The notes under the pieces are model-generated. The model did no database searches. It saw nothing but the letters and a program-made list of their open reading frames with translations, and was not told the DNA's origin. Below are positions 17,507 through 27,034 of a stretch of 64,000 nucleotides of DNA, one piece after another. How positions within the stretch are numbered: position 1 is the first letter of the stretch; the number at the start of each line of letters is the position of its first letter. The position numbers and the translations under genes are program-made. The stretch is from Chloroherpetonaceae bacterium (GTDB lineage Bacteria; Bacteroidota; Chlorobiia; Chlorobiales; Thermochlorobacteraceae), in assembly GCA_025056565.1 (NCBI GenBank), contig JANWWA010000001.1, forward strand, positions 1-64,000, in the 5' to 3' direction.

Positions 17507-18343
17507 GTGGCAAACAAACAACCAAGCAAAACTCCGACATCGTCAGCACAGCATTCTACATCTGAGTCGTCGCCACAGAAGCGACCCTTTATCTTGGTTA
17601 CCAACGATGATGGCATTGATGCCGAAGGTCTTGAGTTTCTTGCAAAATCAATGAGCCGCATTGCCGATATTATGGTCGTTGCACCCACGCTTTCGCAAAG
17701 CGGTATGAGCCATGCGATGACGCTCGGTAAGCCACTTCGCATCAAAAAAGCTTATAAGCACAAAAAATTTTTCGGCTATGCGGTTTCTGGCACTCCAGTT
17801 GATTGTGTCAAAGCGGCATTGGCACATATCTTGCCCCAAAAGCCTGACTTGGTGGTCAGCGGCATCAATCACGGCAGCAACACGGCGATTAACATTCTTT
17901 ACTCGGGCACTGTAGCGGCTGCACGTGAGGCAGCAATTGCGAAAATCCCTGCGATTGCCTTTTCGCTGACCACATATAGCAACCCTGACTTTCGCTACGC
18001 CGCTAAGTTTGCGCGGCAGCTCGCTCTGAAGGTTCTCAAACACGGCTTACCCGCTGAGACGCTGCTGACGGTCAATATCCCGAACTTGCCAGAGGAAAAA
18101 ATCAAGGGCGTGGTGGTTACGCAGCAAGGCAAGTCTAAGTGGCATGAGACGATGATTGAGCGCGCCGATGCCTATGGGGAACCATATTACTGGCTGCGCG
18201 GTGAATTGATGCTGCAAGACGATAGTCTCGAGGACGATGAATTTGCCGTCCGTAATGACTATGTCTCCGTTACCCCTATCTCTTTTGACCAGACAAATTA
18301 TGCCTTTCTTGAGACTATTCGGTCTTGGAATCTGAAAAAATAA
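17507..18343 (+). CDS. surE: 5'/3'-nucleotidase SurE
   Basis: The protein has 278 residues. The start is a GTG at 17507, because no ATG lies before the conserved core. After a Ser/Gln-rich leader of about 26 residues comes [15 protein letters not shown] with the metal-binding D34-D35. [18 protein letters not shown] and [11 protein letters not shown] follow as in all SurE enzymes. It removes phosphate from nucleoside monophosphates and short polyphosphates. bshC starts 5 bp after its stop, so the two are co-transcribed. Confidence 0.93.
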   Translation: MANKQPSKTPTSSAQHSTSESSPQKRPFILVTNDDGIDAEGLEFLAKSMSRIADIMVVAPTLSQSGMSHAMTLGKPLRIKKAYKHKKFFGYAVSGTPVDCVKAALAHILPQKPDLVVSGINHGSNTAINILYSGTVAAAREAAIAKIPAIAFSLTTYSNPDFRYAAKFARQLALKVLKHGLPAETLLTVNIPNLPEEKIKGVVVTQQGKSKWHETMIERADAYGEPYYWLRGELMLQDDSLEDDEFAVRNDYVSVTPISFDQTNYAFLETIRSWNLKK

Positions 18344-18348
18344 CGGTG

Positions 18349-20034
18349 ATGACCTTTGAGATTCCTTACACTGCATTTAAGGCGCGCCCACACGCCTTTA
18401 CGAGAATTTTTTTGGAATACGCCATGCATAGCCCACCAGCTGAATGGCTCTGGCAAACTTGTTTTGAAGGCGACTATCGCAACTATACCCTTCAAGCGAA
18501 AAAGTTAGAGCGTCTCTCCTGTGCGGCTTATCCACGTAAAGAACTTGTTAAAATCTTATTACGTCAAAATCGTGCCTTCGGCTGCAGTGAGAAAACTCTT
18601 TTGCAAATTCAAAAATTTGAGCGCCCTAATGCAGTTGCGGTTGTAACAGGTCAGCAAGTTGGCATGCTGACTGGCAACCTCTACACAATTTACAAAACTC
18701 TCTCAGCAATTGCTTTCGCACGGCAGATGCAGCAAACTTTTCCTGATTATGAATTCATACCTGTCTTCTGGCTTGAAGGTGAAGACCACGATTATGCTGA
18801 GGTATGCAAGTTATCGATTTTCTCTGACAATCGCTTGCACACATTTTCTTATCAGGAAGCACATCTTCCAGAGCGGTACATGACTGGTCGTATTGTGCTT
18901 TCCTCAGAAATTGCACATTTTATTACGGAAGTTCTAACGATGCTTCCATCTAGTGAGTTCAAAGCTGAAATTGCAGACCTTGTGCGCACTACTTATCGTG
19001 AAGGAGAAACTCTGCTTTCTGCATTTGCTAAGCTGATGCATCTGCTCTTCAAAGATGATGGGCTTGTTTTCATTTCGAGTGATGATAATGATTACAAGCG
19101 ACTCTGTAAGTCGCTCTTCGTCAAAGAACTTCTCACGGCACCGCAAAGCTCTGCAAATGTAATTGCACAAAGCGCACTTCTTGAGGAACACAGTTATGAA
19201 GTGCAAGCGAAAGCCAAGCCTGTAAATCTTTATTTTGTTGACAATAGTCAGCGCTGGCGCATTGAGCCTCAGCAGAAAGAGCAGTATCTTTTGCAGCCCC
19301 TCCGCTATGCGATTTCGCGCAGTGAGCTTTTGGAACTTGCTGAGGAATCTCCTGAGCGGTTTAGCCCAAATGTTATTCTGCGCCCGCTGGTGCAAGATAC
19401 TGTTTTACCTACTTTTGCATACATTGCTGGGCCAGCTGAAGTTGCCTACTTTGCTCAACTGAAGCCAAATTATGCATTTTTCGGGTTAGAAATGCCGCTC
19501 ATTGTGCCACGACACAGTCTTTCACTGGTAGAACCAAAGATTAAGAAAGTCTTCAATAAAATTCGCGATCTTACTGAAATTAGCCAGCTGGATGTTTCAG
19601 AAATATACAAACGTTTTTTCGAAGACCCTACTCATCTATTCCAACAAGCAATTGATTCCCTCGAGGCAGTTCGCGTCGAGGAACTTTTTGCTCGTGCCGA
19701 TAAAGATGTTGGACAAGCCCTCCAGAATTTAATGGTTGGACTTTCTGCTATTGACCCAACTCTAAAAGATGCGTTAGAAACAGCTAGGGGGAAAATTCTT
19801 TATCAGCTTGGGCACTTGAAAGAAAAGGCTTATCGTGCTGAAAGGCAAAAGCATCAGGATCTTCTTGCTCAGTTTAGCAAATGTGAAACTCATCTCTTGC
19901 CTAACCGCATTTTGCAAGAACGTGTTGTCAATGTGTTCTACTACTTATGCAAGTTTGGCACAGCCGCATTATCTTTAATTCGGAAAGCTGTTGAGTCTCA
20001 CTTTCCGCAAGCACACTTGGTTATTGAACTGTAG
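18349..20034 (+). CDS. bshC: Bacillithiol biosynthesis cysteine-adding enzyme BshC
   Basis: The protein has 561 residues, the usual family size. Landmarks are VAVVTGQQVGMLTGNLYTIYKTLSAI, FIPVFWLEGEDHDYAEV, LRPLVQDTVLPTFAYIAGPAEVAYFAQL and a helical coiled-coil end. BshC adds cysteine to glucosaminyl-malate to complete bacillithiol, the low-molecular-weight thiol of Firmicutes, Bacteroidota and relatives. The ATG at 18349 is preferred to an upstream TTG. bshA and bshB are not in the window. The gene is noticeably richer in A+T than most neighbours and meets the csm operon tail to tail, 5 bp apart. Confidence 0.93.
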   Translation: MTFEIPYTAFKARPHAFTRIFLEYAMHSPPAEWLWQTCFEGDYRNYTLQAKKLERLSCAAYPRKELVKILLRQNRAFGCSEKTLLQIQKFERPNAVAVVTGQQVGMLTGNLYTIYKTLSAIAFARQMQQTFPDYEFIPVFWLEGEDHDYAEVCKLSIFSDNRLHTFSYQEAHLPERYMTGRIVLSSEIAHFITEVLTMLPSSEFKAEIADLVRTTYREGETLLSAFAKLMHLLFKDDGLVFISSDDNDYKRLCKSLFVKELLTAPQSSANVIAQSALLEEHSYEVQAKAKPVNLYFVDNSQRWRIEPQQKEQYLLQPLRYAISRSELLELAEESPERFSPNVILRPLVQDTVLPTFAYIAGPAEVAYFAQLKPNYAFFGLEMPLIVPRHSLSLVEPKIKKVFNKIRDLTEISQLDVSEIYKRFFEDPTHLFQQAIDSLEAVRVEELFARADKDVGQALQNLMVGLSAIDPTLKDALETARGKILYQLGHLKEKAYRAERQKHQDLLAQFSKCETHLLPNRILQERVVNVFYYLCKFGTAALSLIRKAVESHFPQAHLVIEL

Positions 20035-20039
20035 TTACC

Positions 20040-20621
20040 CTACGGCAGCTCAATTGCTACCTTGTACTCTTCATGCATATAGTAGACAGGGATACTTAGC
20101 TTCTTCCCAAGCCCGTATAATACTGCTACTTGCGCTTTATAGCCACCTGTAACATTGAAGTAGATTCTTAAGGCTGGCATATTGTTTCTCAACTTTTCAA
20201 CATGCTCTGTCACTTTCTCTTGAAGCTCCTTCAAACCTTCATTTGCAAGCCGTTGCGCTTCTTTCATTTCTTCTCTCGTCTCAGGAGTTTTCGGCAGAGC
20301 AATATTCTTCAGTTTTACTTCAATCGGTGCGAACCCTTTACGCTCAAGGAAGGTGCGTAACATATTAGTTGCAAATTTTCCCTCAATTGTGTCGGTGTAA
20401 ATCAGCGACACTCCGAAGTGCTCCTTTATATCCTTGAGCTCTAAGAACTGCGTCTTAGAGTTTAAGCTGTTTAGTTCCGCCGATGCCCTTACTGGATCAC
20501 GCTCCATGAAATCAATCAATTGATGATGTCTTTTTATCGTCTCGTCCCGTGTTGTTTTATGTTCGCGCTCATAATTCGTAAGCAGACTAATTCCAACGGT
20601 TACGATGTGATGTTCAGTCAT
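20040..20621 (-). CDS. Lone CARF-domain protein, APE2256-like, candidate ring nuclease
   Basis: The protein has 193 residues. VTVGISLLTNYER at the N-terminus and IYFNVTGGYKAQVAVLYGLG near the C-terminus are the two nucleotide-loop motifs of the CARF family known as Cas_APE2256. CARF domains bind cyclic oligoadenylates made by Cas10. No HEPN motif (RxxxxH) or other effector domain follows; a charged helical stretch (about 110-140) lies between the motifs. Related stand-alone archaeal proteins cut cyclic tetra-adenylate and switch the response off, so this is a candidate ring nuclease or sensor. Its start overlaps the csm5 stop by 4 bp, so it is made with the Csm complex. Confidence 0.78.
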   Translation of the reverse strand: MTEHHIVTVGISLLTNYEREHKTTRDETIKRHHQLIDFMERDPVRASAELNSLNSKTQFLELKDIKEHFGVSLIYTDTIEGKFATNMLRTFLERKGFAPIEVKLKNIALPKTPETREEMKEAQRLANEGLKELQEKVTEHVEKLRNNMPALRIYFNVTGGYKAQVAVLYGLGKKLSIPVYYMHEEYKVAIELP

Positions 20622-22189
20622 TTTGCTTTGGCTTTGTAGGTTGCTTTCTCAAGTCGCTTTTTATCACGAGAAAGTTCTAATTTAACGAAGACTTCACTTC
20701 CGTTTTTCAGTTCCAGTCCTGCAAGATTTACTCCCGGCATCTGCACTTCCTTCTCTGCATATTCCCCCTCTAAGATTTTGACCTTCGGTGGTTTTGACTG
20801 GTCATCTACGATTACGGCGCGAACTGTGTTCGGTGGCTGAGTGGGCTGTGCTGATATACCAGAAGGTATCGCAGAGAGCTTTTCGCTAAAAATATAACTT
20901 GCTATTTTGGTCGCTAAGTCTGCGTCAGTGGAAATGCTAATCCAGCCCATTGCCAAATTATTCGCAAAGCTCCGCGTTATTGGGAATTGCCCTTCCGTAA
21001 TTTTCTTAGTTCTTGGATTTCTTCCGATTCCTTTTATCATCCTTAGTATCTCAAACGCTTCTCTACTTTGCTTGAAAAGCACTAAACCTAATGAATTGTC
21101 GAAGTATGTTTTATGTCTCCCTATACGCAAAATTGCTAGCGGCATTCTCTTTTCAAACGCATTCTGGATTTGACTCCTAAGGCTCTGGTAAAACGCAATT
21201 ACACCTAAAAGTTCACTCTTGTTTGGAGAACTTTCTAATTCACTTAGCTCAACCTCAATGCAATCTTGTGAGAACCCGTTTATACATTTCGCCAATGCTT
21301 CAAAATCAGGCTGATTTAAAAAACTCAAGCTCTGATGCTGCAACCTTGGCTCTACTGAAATGGTAAAACTTGTTATACTCCCTCTTTCGATTACCTCACA
21401 GAACTGCGGAATTTCTCTTTTCTTGAAATTACGAATGTTTTTTCGCTCAACTTCTCTTATTGCCAAAAATCTATCTTCAATAGCTTCTGTATCACTAAAT
21501 CTCAGAAATCTTGCATCATTGCTTGTGTCTCGACTCAGCCTTCCAAACAGGTTCTGTTCGTCTAAAGCTTGATCAATCTTCTCTTCTAATTCGCTTCTTT
21601 CTTTATCCAACTTTCTTCTCTGTTCCCTTTTCTCTTTTTCAGATAGCTCTTTGCTCCTTTCCAGCTCACGACGTTTTAGTTGATTTTGAGCATACTGATT
21701 CAAATGTCCTATTAGCTCCTCGACTTGTTTCTTTCCCTCTTCTGTATGGGTAAAGTATTGATACAGCAACGCAGTCCGCACCGCTCCTTTTATTGAACTC
21801 CCAGGAATATACGCCTTCCCTGCACTTGTAATATGTGGATGTAGCTGGATTTTTGCATCTAACTTGCCGTAGATAGGCAAACAGCGTGTTTGAAATGTTT
21901 CAACTTTTTTCTTTAATGTTCTCTGAATAAATGCTCGCAGGTCAAATTGCGTCTTCCCATTTAAGACCTTTCCCACTTCCTTTACATATTCTTCTGCATA
22001 TATTTTATCTGAGGAGATAGTCTCTTGAAGTTTCTCCACGTCAATGAATATGCAAACTGGCTGACGGCTTACCTTCTCTATGATATAATCTGAAACAGGT
22101 GATAAGACATTTTCTCTTCCAGTCCCAATATGAACGGGTGATAATGTGGTAAGAGTTAAGTGATATGTTATTAGTCCAGGGCCACTCAT
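20618..22189 (-). CDS. csm5: Type III-A effector subunit Csm5
   Basis: The protein has 523 residues, against about 350-400 in many Csm5 proteins. The RAMP start LTTLSPVHIGTG (about 13-24) with LSPVSDYII, and the glycine loop IPGSSIKGAVRTALL (128-142), identify it. Csm5 caps the crRNA 3' end of the Csm complex. Two additions stand out: a highly charged coiled-coil insert at about 155-212, and a C-terminal module of about 70 residues (455-523) after a Pro/Gln linker that looks beta-rich and may bind nucleic acid. It starts 5 bp after csm4. Confidence 0.9.
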   Translation of the reverse strand: MSGPGLITYHLTLTTLSPVHIGTGRENVLSPVSDYIIEKVSRQPVCIFIDVEKLQETISSDKIYAEEYVKEVGKVLNGKTQFDLRAFIQRTLKKKVETFQTRCLPIYGKLDAKIQLHPHITSAGKAYIPGSSIKGAVRTALLYQYFTHTEEGKKQVEELIGHLNQYAQNQLKRRELERSKELSEKEKREQRRKLDKERSELEEKIDQALDEQNLFGRLSRDTSNDARFLRFSDTEAIEDRFLAIREVERKNIRNFKKREIPQFCEVIERGSITSFTISVEPRLQHQSLSFLNQPDFEALAKCINGFSQDCIEVELSELESSPNKSELLGVIAFYQSLRSQIQNAFEKRMPLAILRIGRHKTYFDNSLGLVLFKQSREAFEILRMIKGIGRNPRTKKITEGQFPITRSFANNLAMGWISISTDADLATKIASYIFSEKLSAIPSGISAQPTQPPNTVRAVIVDDQSKPPKVKILEGEYAEKEVQMPGVNLAGLELKNGSEVFVKLELSRDKKRLEKATYKAKAK

Positions 22190-22194
22190 TCCTT

Positions 22195-23256
22195 TTATAG
22201 GATTGGAACCGTAAATGCTTTTCCGTTCCGATATATTTTAGGGTTTCCAGAATCAGGTGACACATCTACTAACCTTCCTTTCACATCTCCCTTAAACACA
22301 GCCCCCTCTGCAATAAGTCGGACTCTCTTTCGATGTTGCTCTGAATCTCCAAATTTCCCAATTGTTCCGCCACCACGCAGCAATATTTCATATTGCATTG
22401 CGCTCGCGAACTCTTCCTTTCCATTTGGCGAAATCAGTGAAAGTCCCAAATAGTATTCTGGTGAAGACGATTTTGCTTTCGGAAAATCTTCTAGTAATGT
22501 TTCTTCTACATACTCGAACTGCCCACATCCGCTTGAACGCTCTCCACCTATCCCTTCGTCAGCCAAGATTCGAAATGCTGTCAGAAGTTCCTTTTCATCA
22601 TTTTCGCCCATTTCCTCCGAAATTCTCAGCAGCACATAAAATCCGCCTTTTGCTGTTACACCATTTCTGCCAATTATGGGCAAAAACTGCACATTCGTTT
22701 CCATATATAATTTTGCCTCTTGCTCAGTGGTATGCACCTTTACCTTTTGCATTTCCACTTTTTGGCAAAAACATGCTTCTTCTTCACACTCCAAGCCTGC
22801 TAACTCTTCCTTCAGGCACGCAAACTTGCCTCCAATTATTGCAATGCGCCCTTTATCCAGAAGTGAAAGTGATGAAGCCAAGAAAGTCATATCCCGTACT
22901 CTCTGCACTTCTATGGATTTCAACACCTCCGAGTATACGCCAAACGATAGATACTGAATCTTTTTTTCTTTCTTATGCTGGGTAAAATCTCTCACGGCGA
23001 GTTGACACATTGGCTTTGGCAAGAAAAAAATCTTATGCGTCCCTAAAATCAACACATAAAAGCCAGATGAAAATAACACTTTACCTTCATTTACCAGATT
23101 TATGAACTTCTCTGCTCCGCTCAGTGCTATTTCATAGATGTTTGCCAGTGCTGAAAAGAGTGTGTCACTATGTAAAATTTCTGAGGTTTCATCTAGCCCT
23201 GTTTCGCCAAAGTGAAACTGCGAATACGGCTTTGGTAACAACAGCAATGCCTTCAT
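22195..23256 (-). CDS. csm4: Type III-A effector subunit Csm4
   Basis: The 353-residue protein has the Csm4 hallmarks FHFGETG, EILHSDTLFSALANIYE near the N-terminus, and DEGIGGERSSGCGQFEY (the glycine-rich loop) in the second half. Csm4 binds the 5' handle of crRNA and docks Cas10 onto the complex. Residues about 135-170 hold a Cys/Glu-rich stretch (ECEEEACFCQK) that is unusual. The ATG overlaps the csm3 stop by 4 bp, showing translational coupling. Confidence 0.9.
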   Translation of the reverse strand: MKALLLLPKPYSQFHFGETGLDETSEILHSDTLFSALANIYEIALSGAEKFINLVNEGKVLFSSGFYVLILGTHKIFFLPKPMCQLAVRDFTQHKKEKKIQYLSFGVYSEVLKSIEVQRVRDMTFLASSLSLLDKGRIAIIGGKFACLKEELAGLECEEEACFCQKVEMQKVKVHTTEQEAKLYMETNVQFLPIIGRNGVTAKGGFYVLLRISEEMGENDEKELLTAFRILADEGIGGERSSGCGQFEYVEETLLEDFPKAKSSSPEYYLGLSLISPNGKEEFASAMQYEILLRGGGTIGKFGDSEQHRKRVRLIAEGAVFKGDVKGRLVDVSPDSGNPKIYRNGKAFTVPIL

Positions 23257-23960
23257 ACCTCTACCATTCTATTAAACTTTTCGACATACTCCTGTTCATT
23301 AGTTATACTCTTCGCCTCATTGTTGTTCTTGTAGTCATCAATTGTTTTTTCTCTTATCTTTACCTCTGAAAACTTTACTTTACCATAGCCTCTTGAACCT
23401 TGACCACCCAGATAATCATCTTGCAAAATCAACATTGCTTTGCATACTTGATCGAGGTGAGACTGTCCCTTGTCATCGTCGAATATATTCAATATCATCT
23501 CAAACTTGAAACGTGCACCTGCTGGCACACGTTCCAATTGACGCGGATGGTCTGCTGTTCCTGTCTTTCGATTAATCGTATTTTCCCACTTACTTTCTGT
23601 GAAGTCAAACTCCAGTGTTGCATCTCTAAATTTTTCTCGAAAGTGTTCTTCATCCAAAAATGCATCTCTTACAATTAGGCGAGCTGGCTTTCCCTCTTGT
23701 GTTTTATCATTTGCCGAACCGAAAATCTCTTGCAGCACTGCTGAATCCTGCTTTATGTCAAGACTTCCCTCCTCTCGTGCCAAAATAGCGCGTAGCTTGC
23801 CTTTTATAGAGCTTCCAGGAATAAATGGTACTCCTCTCGCTGTTTTTATCACATTTAAATCAATACCGCCGATATCGAGCGCTGTTTTTGAACCACCAAT
23901 ATGTAAACCTGTAACTGTCTCGATGATACCTGTAATAAAAATTTTCTTTATTAGTTTCAT
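23253..23960 (-). CDS. csm3: Type III-A effector subunit Csm3 (target RNA nuclease)
   Basis: The 235-residue protein has GLHIGGSKTALDIGGIDLNVI, where D34 lines up with the catalytic Asp of Csm3 (D33 in streptococcal proteins). PFIPGSSIKGKLRAIL is the RAMP glycine loop, and GGQGSRGYGKV is the second one. Csm3 forms the backbone of the complex and cuts the bound target RNA every six bases. All key parts are present, so RNA cleavage should be active. A strong ribosome site (AGGAGG) lies just ahead of the ATG, fitting the several copies needed per complex. Confidence 0.95.
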   Translation of the reverse strand: MKLIKKIFITGIIETVTGLHIGGSKTALDIGGIDLNVIKTARGVPFIPGSSIKGKLRAILAREEGSLDIKQDSAVLQEIFGSANDKTQEGKPARLIVRDAFLDEEHFREKFRDATLEFDFTESKWENTINRKTGTADHPRQLERVPAGARFKFEMILNIFDDDKGQSHLDQVCKAMLILQDDYLGGQGSRGYGKVKFSEVKIREKTIDDYKNNNEAKSITNEQEYVEKFNRMVEV

Positions 23961-23972
23961 TGAATCCTCCTA

Positions 23973-24422
23973 CTATGGAAGTTTTTCGTTGTATTTATGG
24001 TATGCCACGATTGCCGTCAGGAACTCCTGAAATTTGCTCAGGCGTTCCAGTGAGTTCGCATTACGAATCAAATTTGTTAAGACATCAACGAAAATTCTAA
24101 AATCTTTATTTGCCTCATTACGTCCTGCAAGATAGGCAAGCTGTACTTCCATTTTCCATAGCTCCTCTGGTTGTTTTACTTTCTTTACCTTATTAAAGAT
24201 GTTTCTCAACTGATGTGAGGTAATACGTTTTGCTATGTAGCCCGTGTATCTCTTTATTCTATCTATCAACTCGTGATAATTTGACTCTCCATACACATAT
24301 TCAGGTTTGAACATCTCCTTTGGGTTCGGAAAATCATGTTTGCCATGCTTATCCTGCTTTTTTCCCTCTTGGCTTTTTTCTTTTTTGCTATTCTCACTGT
24401 GATTTTGTTGCGGTTCTGCCAT
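23973..24422 (-). CDS. csm2: Type III-A small subunit Csm2
   Basis: The 149-residue protein has a charged, Lys/Gln-rich leader (about 1-40) and then an all-helical core with KRITSHQLRNIFNKVKK, typical of Csm2 small subunits. It forms the inner filament that contacts target RNA. The leader is longer than in many relatives and looks disordered. A purine-rich ribosome site (GGGAGGAGAG) lies just before the start. It sits between csm1 (23 bp upstream) and csm3 (12 bp downstream). Confidence 0.88.
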   Translation of the reverse strand: MAEPQQNHSENSKKEKSQEGKKQDKHGKHDFPNPKEMFKPEYVYGESNYHELIDRIKRYTGYIAKRITSHQLRNIFNKVKKVKQPEELWKMEVQLAYLAGRNEANKDFRIFVDVLTNLIRNANSLERLSKFQEFLTAIVAYHKYNEKLP

Positions 24423-24445
24423 TTGTTTCTCTCCTCCCTTTTATT

Positions 24446-26968
24446 TCACTGCTCTTGGAATGCAGGTTTGAATCCTCTTGTTTCAAATTCTGCCCATCGC
24501 GCTGCTACAGCTACAAGCATAGGACTTTTCACTCTACTTTTATCTTTTGCCGTTAGTGCATCAGACAAAAGCCGTTCGTACTGATTTACAATTTTTTTCA
24601 CTATCTCTCTCACTACCTGCTCATTTTCCTTTTTTCCTCTAATTTCACGCAGCGAATATGCCACTATCCAATACTTCTTTAAATCTACGCGCCTTGTTTT
24701 CCCATTGCTTCTCAGCACCTCGTTTAAGCCCGATGCACTCTGTAAAACTTTCTGCAAAACAGACTTTGGCTGTTCGTATTTCCTAACCAGTTCGACAAAT
24801 GTTTCCTTTAACTTTCTTGCTTCTGCAAATTCTTGCCATGATAACACTGTGTTGAACACACTGATGCTGTTTTTCTCTGGTCTTCTTGTCTTTGCATCGT
24901 GCAGTCGCTCCTCGGCAAGCGCTGCAAAGCGCGCAACTGAACAACTGCTATCTACAACAACAATTCCCGCAGATAGTGTGATTTTTGGATGATAACACAC
25001 AAACCGTCTAAACTCATCATTTACTCTCAGTGCAAAATCAAATACTCGATGCCAGCTCCCTACCACAAAAAAATCATCGCCGCCAGAGAAGATTGGGTAA
25101 ATGTAGTTCCTGAATGATTCATTCCGCAGCAATGTATTAACATATCCCTCAAAAAACCATTTCATTGACCGAGATAGTGCAGCAACCCGAGATACTGTGC
25201 GCAGCTCTTTTGGAAGCCCCTCTTTGAACAGCCTGCCCAAATTATCCACATCTACCTTTAATACTGCCAGTTTCCCAGTGCCTGTCTCCAACGCCGCTTT
25301 CCAAGCTAAATGGTTGAACGATAGCAGATAATTGAGTTCAATTGGATCTGCTGTTGCATCAAAGTTAAGCCCTTTTTCCTCGCAAGCCTTCAAAAAGCGC
25401 TCTTTCTCCTCCTTTGTCCAAGTAGGAAGATTTTTGACTGCAAAACGAAACCCTTTAAATCGCCCCTCAAAACCTGTTATATTAAATGCCACCCCCTCTT
25501 TGCTATCGTTCTCAAAAAACCTCACTTCATATCCCAACTTTTTTATAGGCTCTTCCCAGTAAAGTATCTCTTCTTTCTTCTCTGGCTCTTTTCGTTTGAG
25601 AATAGTATATGCTCTTGCTCTTCGCAGTCTTTCAGCTAGTTCCCTGAAATCTTCCTGTTCTTTTTCTCTGCTTTTCGGAACTTGTGGAATCGGCTCAAAT
25701 ACCTTCTCATAATCAACAGACTTAAACTTCGCCTGCTTTTGGATTCGGAGCATTTCCTTCACTTTTTGCCACTTCTCTGTGAAGAACTTTGCTGTCTGCT
25801 CCCCGAAATCTGCCTCACGCTGCGGTCTAAAATCTTGGATTGAAACTTTTTCCCACACCAAAGAAATGTATAGCTCTGTTTCTAAGAATGCTTCCTCTAA
25901 CTTTTTCTTGCACTGCCTCAAATTTTCTTCTTTGCATTGCGGTGCAAGGATATAAAAGTTTCCGCCTCCGTTAAAGAGAAGATTTGCTGGTTTAAGATTT
26001 AGTTCATCTAAAATAAGTTGTGCAGCGACCTCTGCTAAAAGCTGTACGAAAAATGATCGACCTTTTAGCGCTTTTGCTGCGCCTTTTGTCGTAACACTAA
26101 ATATAAAATCCTGAATACCTGATACATCGCCAGCAACCAATAGACATGGCTCAGGAAAACTGTCTCTTTTGTAACCCTCTTTTCCATCATTCAGAATATC
26201 TGCATCTTTACCTTTCCAACTTCCTTCCACATACTCGTCATACAGACATAGCGCAATTGCCGCAGTGGAACGCAGATGGTCATATAGATTAATGTCAGGC
26301 TTTGAGAGCCTTTCTTTTCCTTGAAATGCCACAGGCGTTTGCGCAGGCGTGCTATGGCAAAATTTTTCCAAGAGATAAAGCAATTCATCTTCCGTCTCGA
26401 TCTTTTCAAGTGCCTGTAAGAACTCTTTGACAATTCGCTGATAAGGGCTTTTTTCTTTTTCTTCAAACGCAGGTTGATTACTACTTTGAAACATTGACTC
26501 CGCATTCTGACTTAGCGGATGTAAATCAAGGTACAGCGGCTTTGCCAAGCGTTTTCCGTCTATTTCTATGTCTGCGAATGGTGATTGCAGGCGCGCCAGA
26601 TAATACTTCTGTGGTTCGAGATGTGCATCGTCTTTTCTTTCTGCAGAAGCGCAATCGTCCGCAATGCGAATCAGCTTTAACAGCACACCTTTTGAGTTGA
26701 TAGACTCGTAGTCTTTTTTGTTTGGGTCACTTCCACGATGATGCCACAGTGCAAATGCAGAAATTGCATCGCTCAAGAAGGGCTTACGGGACTTAAATTC
26801 GTCAATTAGCGCTGCAGAGTATCGCTTATGCGCAAATGTTACATCCGCATCACCGCTTTTCACATACCGCTCTGCACGCTCTTGCCACTCTGGCAATTTG
26901 GCACGCTCGATAAACTTACCAATGTCGTGTAACAGCGCTCCTAAGTAGACTTTATCTCGCTCTGTCAT
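24446..26968 (-). CDS. cas10: Type III-A signature protein Csm1/Cas10
   Basis: The protein has 840 residues. The N-terminal HD nuclease motif LLHDIGKF places H14-D15 as metal ligands for single-strand DNA cleavage. LLVAGDVSGIQDFIF starts the first palm domain. The second palm has FSGGDDFFVVG with G629-G630-D631-D632, the cyclase site that makes cyclic oligoadenylates from ATP when target RNA binds. Both sites are intact. A charged helical stretch (about 375-460) links the palm domains. It is the first gene of the operon and is preceded by a promoter-like sequence at 27006-27034. Confidence 0.96.
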   Translation of the reverse strand: MTERDKVYLGALLHDIGKFIERAKLPEWQERAERYVKSGDADVTFAHKRYSAALIDEFKSRKPFLSDAISAFALWHHRGSDPNKKDYESINSKGVLLKLIRIADDCASAERKDDAHLEPQKYYLARLQSPFADIEIDGKRLAKPLYLDLHPLSQNAESMFQSSNQPAFEEKEKSPYQRIVKEFLQALEKIETEDELLYLLEKFCHSTPAQTPVAFQGKERLSKPDINLYDHLRSTAAIALCLYDEYVEGSWKGKDADILNDGKEGYKRDSFPEPCLLVAGDVSGIQDFIFSVTTKGAAKALKGRSFFVQLLAEVAAQLILDELNLKPANLLFNGGGNFYILAPQCKEENLRQCKKKLEEAFLETELYISLVWEKVSIQDFRPQREADFGEQTAKFFTEKWQKVKEMLRIQKQAKFKSVDYEKVFEPIPQVPKSREKEQEDFRELAERLRRARAYTILKRKEPEKKEEILYWEEPIKKLGYEVRFFENDSKEGVAFNITGFEGRFKGFRFAVKNLPTWTKEEKERFLKACEEKGLNFDATADPIELNYLLSFNHLAWKAALETGTGKLAVLKVDVDNLGRLFKEGLPKELRTVSRVAALSRSMKWFFEGYVNTLLRNESFRNYIYPIFSGGDDFFVVGSWHRVFDFALRVNDEFRRFVCYHPKITLSAGIVVVDSSCSVARFAALAEERLHDAKTRRPEKNSISVFNTVLSWQEFAEARKLKETFVELVRKYEQPKSVLQKVLQSASGLNEVLRSNGKTRRVDLKKYWIVAYSLREIRGKKENEQVVREIVKKIVNQYERLLSDALTAKDKSRVKSPMLVAVAARWAEFETRGFKPAFQEQ

Positions 26969-27005
26969 TCAGAGTTGCCGGGAGTTAATTTTGTCTTGCT
27001 GTTTG

Positions 27006-27034
27006 CTAATAGTTTTTTTTCTGTAAAAATACAA
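27006..27034 (-). promoter_or_regulatory. Candidate promoter of the csm operon
   Basis: On the minus strand TTGTAT (27029-27034) and TATTAG (27006-27011) are separated by 17 bp that include an eight-A tract. This gives a leader of about 35 nt before the csm1 ATG at 26968. No strong ribosome site precedes csm1. The call rests only on resemblance to sigma-70 boxes. Confidence 0.4.
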
